Position numbers and translations under genes: made by a program. This document shows, one piece after another, positions 6,062 to 6,440 of a stretch of 6,440 nt of DNA. Numbering within the stretch: the stretch's first letter is position 1; every line of letters begins with the position of its first letter. The notes below the pieces were generated by a model. That model saw only the letters and a list, made by a program, of their open reading frames with translations. It did not search any database and was not told where the DNA came from. The DNA comes from Roseiarcus sp052147395 (GTDB lineage Bacteria; Pseudomonadota; Alphaproteobacteria; Rhizobiales; Beijerinckiaceae): assembly GCA_052147395.1 (NCBI GenBank), contig JBKQKS010000290.1:1-6440 (forward strand), given 5' to 3'.

Positions 6062-6440
6062 AGCCTACCACAGGGAAATCGGTAGGGAAGCCACGGCGAA
6101 ATCTAGCGAGTCGTGAGGCTCGGCGCGAGCCTACCACAGGGAAATCGGTAGGGAAGCCACGGCGTCGGCGATGGCACGGTCACTCCCGACGTGCGCCTAC
6201 CACCGGGAACTCGGTAGGGTAGCCACGGCTCAAGGACACCACGTCCGGGACCTATGCCGAGCCTACCACAGGGAAATCGGTAGGGAAGCCACGGCGGCCG
6301 CGTCCCCACCCTGCGCGCGCCCAGAAGCCTACCACAGGGAAATCGGTAGGGAAGCCACGGCGCACTTGGGACGCGATCTGCTCGCGAACGAAGCCTACCA
6401 CAGGGAAATCGGTAGGGAAGCCACGGCCGAAGCGTCGTCG
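6062..6440 (-). CRISPR. Type II-C CRISPR array, left end, six repeats seen
   Basis: Repeats of 36 bases lie at 6062-6097, 6128-6163, 6194-6229, 6260-6295, 6326-6361 and 6392-6427. Five complete 30-base spacers separate them and a sixth spacer is cut by the window edge, giving an exact 66-base period. Read on the minus strand, the repeat begins GCCGTGGCTTCCCTACC and ends CCCTGTGGTAGGCT. Five copies are identical; the third differs at four positions. The inner CCTACC/GGTAGG (repeat positions 3-8 and 20-25 on the plus strand) allows a 6-bp stem. The minus strand is assigned because the tracrRNA anti-repeat and its stem-loops are on the matching strand. The minus-strand repeat end TGGTAGGCT fits the extended -10 pattern TGnTAnnnT, so each repeat may drive its own crRNA. 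I recognise no spacer target and see no match to the rest of the window. Confidence 0.97.
6194..6229 (-). repeat. Degenerate internal CRISPR repeat
   Basis: The third repeat differs from the other five at plus-strand positions 1 (A to C), 11 (A to C), 17 (A to C) and 27 (A to T). All four changes leave the 6-bp internal stem intact. In minus-strand RNA they are U10A, U20G, U26G and U36G. The first two fall where the anti-repeat pairs. The last replaces the final T of the putative -10, giving TAGGCG. Flanking copies on both sides are perfect. Confidence 0.9.

Noticed and set aside
6103..6309. Minus-strand frame across the repeats with recurring WLPYRFPCGRL
   Set aside because: The repetition comes from translating the CRISPR repeats (a 66-base period keeps frame), not from a repeat protein.

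Overview
The window holds a complete type II-C CRISPR-Cas locus with the start of its array, preceded by two toxin-antitoxin loci, one of them broken. Base composition is GC-rich throughout and the proteins are rich in Ala and Arg. Together with the type II-C Cas9 and a repeat that, from memory, resembles those of Methylosinus/Methylocystis-type methanotrophs, this suggests an alphaproteobacterium, probably Rhizobiales. That placement is inference.

Layout. Bases 109-770 carry a vapBC pair with a 4-base overlap. Bases 771-976 are non-coding and contain several inverted repeats, ending in a likely autoregulated promoter. Bases 977-1264 encode a ParD-like antitoxin. The parE toxin that should follow is a relic, with an in-frame TGA at codon 15 and no C-terminal half (1261-1425). 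From about 1604 down to about 1504, on the minus strand, lies an unannotated tracrRNA: an anti-repeat matching the CRISPR repeat, then several stem-loops. It diverges from cas9 across roughly 70 bases that must hold both promoters. cas9 (1677-4793, 1038 aa), cas1 (4769-5659) and cas2 (5674-6003) form one tightly packed plus-strand operon. No csn2 or cas4 is present, hence subtype II-C. The array starts at 6062 and runs off the right edge, with 36-base repeats and 30-base spacers in an exact 66-base period.

How it works together. Cas1-Cas2 insert spacers. The tracrRNA pairs with the repeat part of crRNAs, and Cas9 uses the duplex to cut DNA with its RuvC and HNH sites, all of whose expected catalytic residues are present. 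The strand of the tracrRNA implies that crRNAs are read from the minus strand, toward the cas genes. In that orientation each repeat ends in an extended -10-like motif, as in the repeat-embedded promoters known for Neisseria meningitidis type II-C.

Most notable: the divergent tracrRNA, the repeat-embedded promoter motif, one internal repeat with four substitutions (one of them in that motif), and the orphan antitoxin beside the dead parE. I see no sign of a wholly new system. The unusual points are details of a recognisable type II-C locus.
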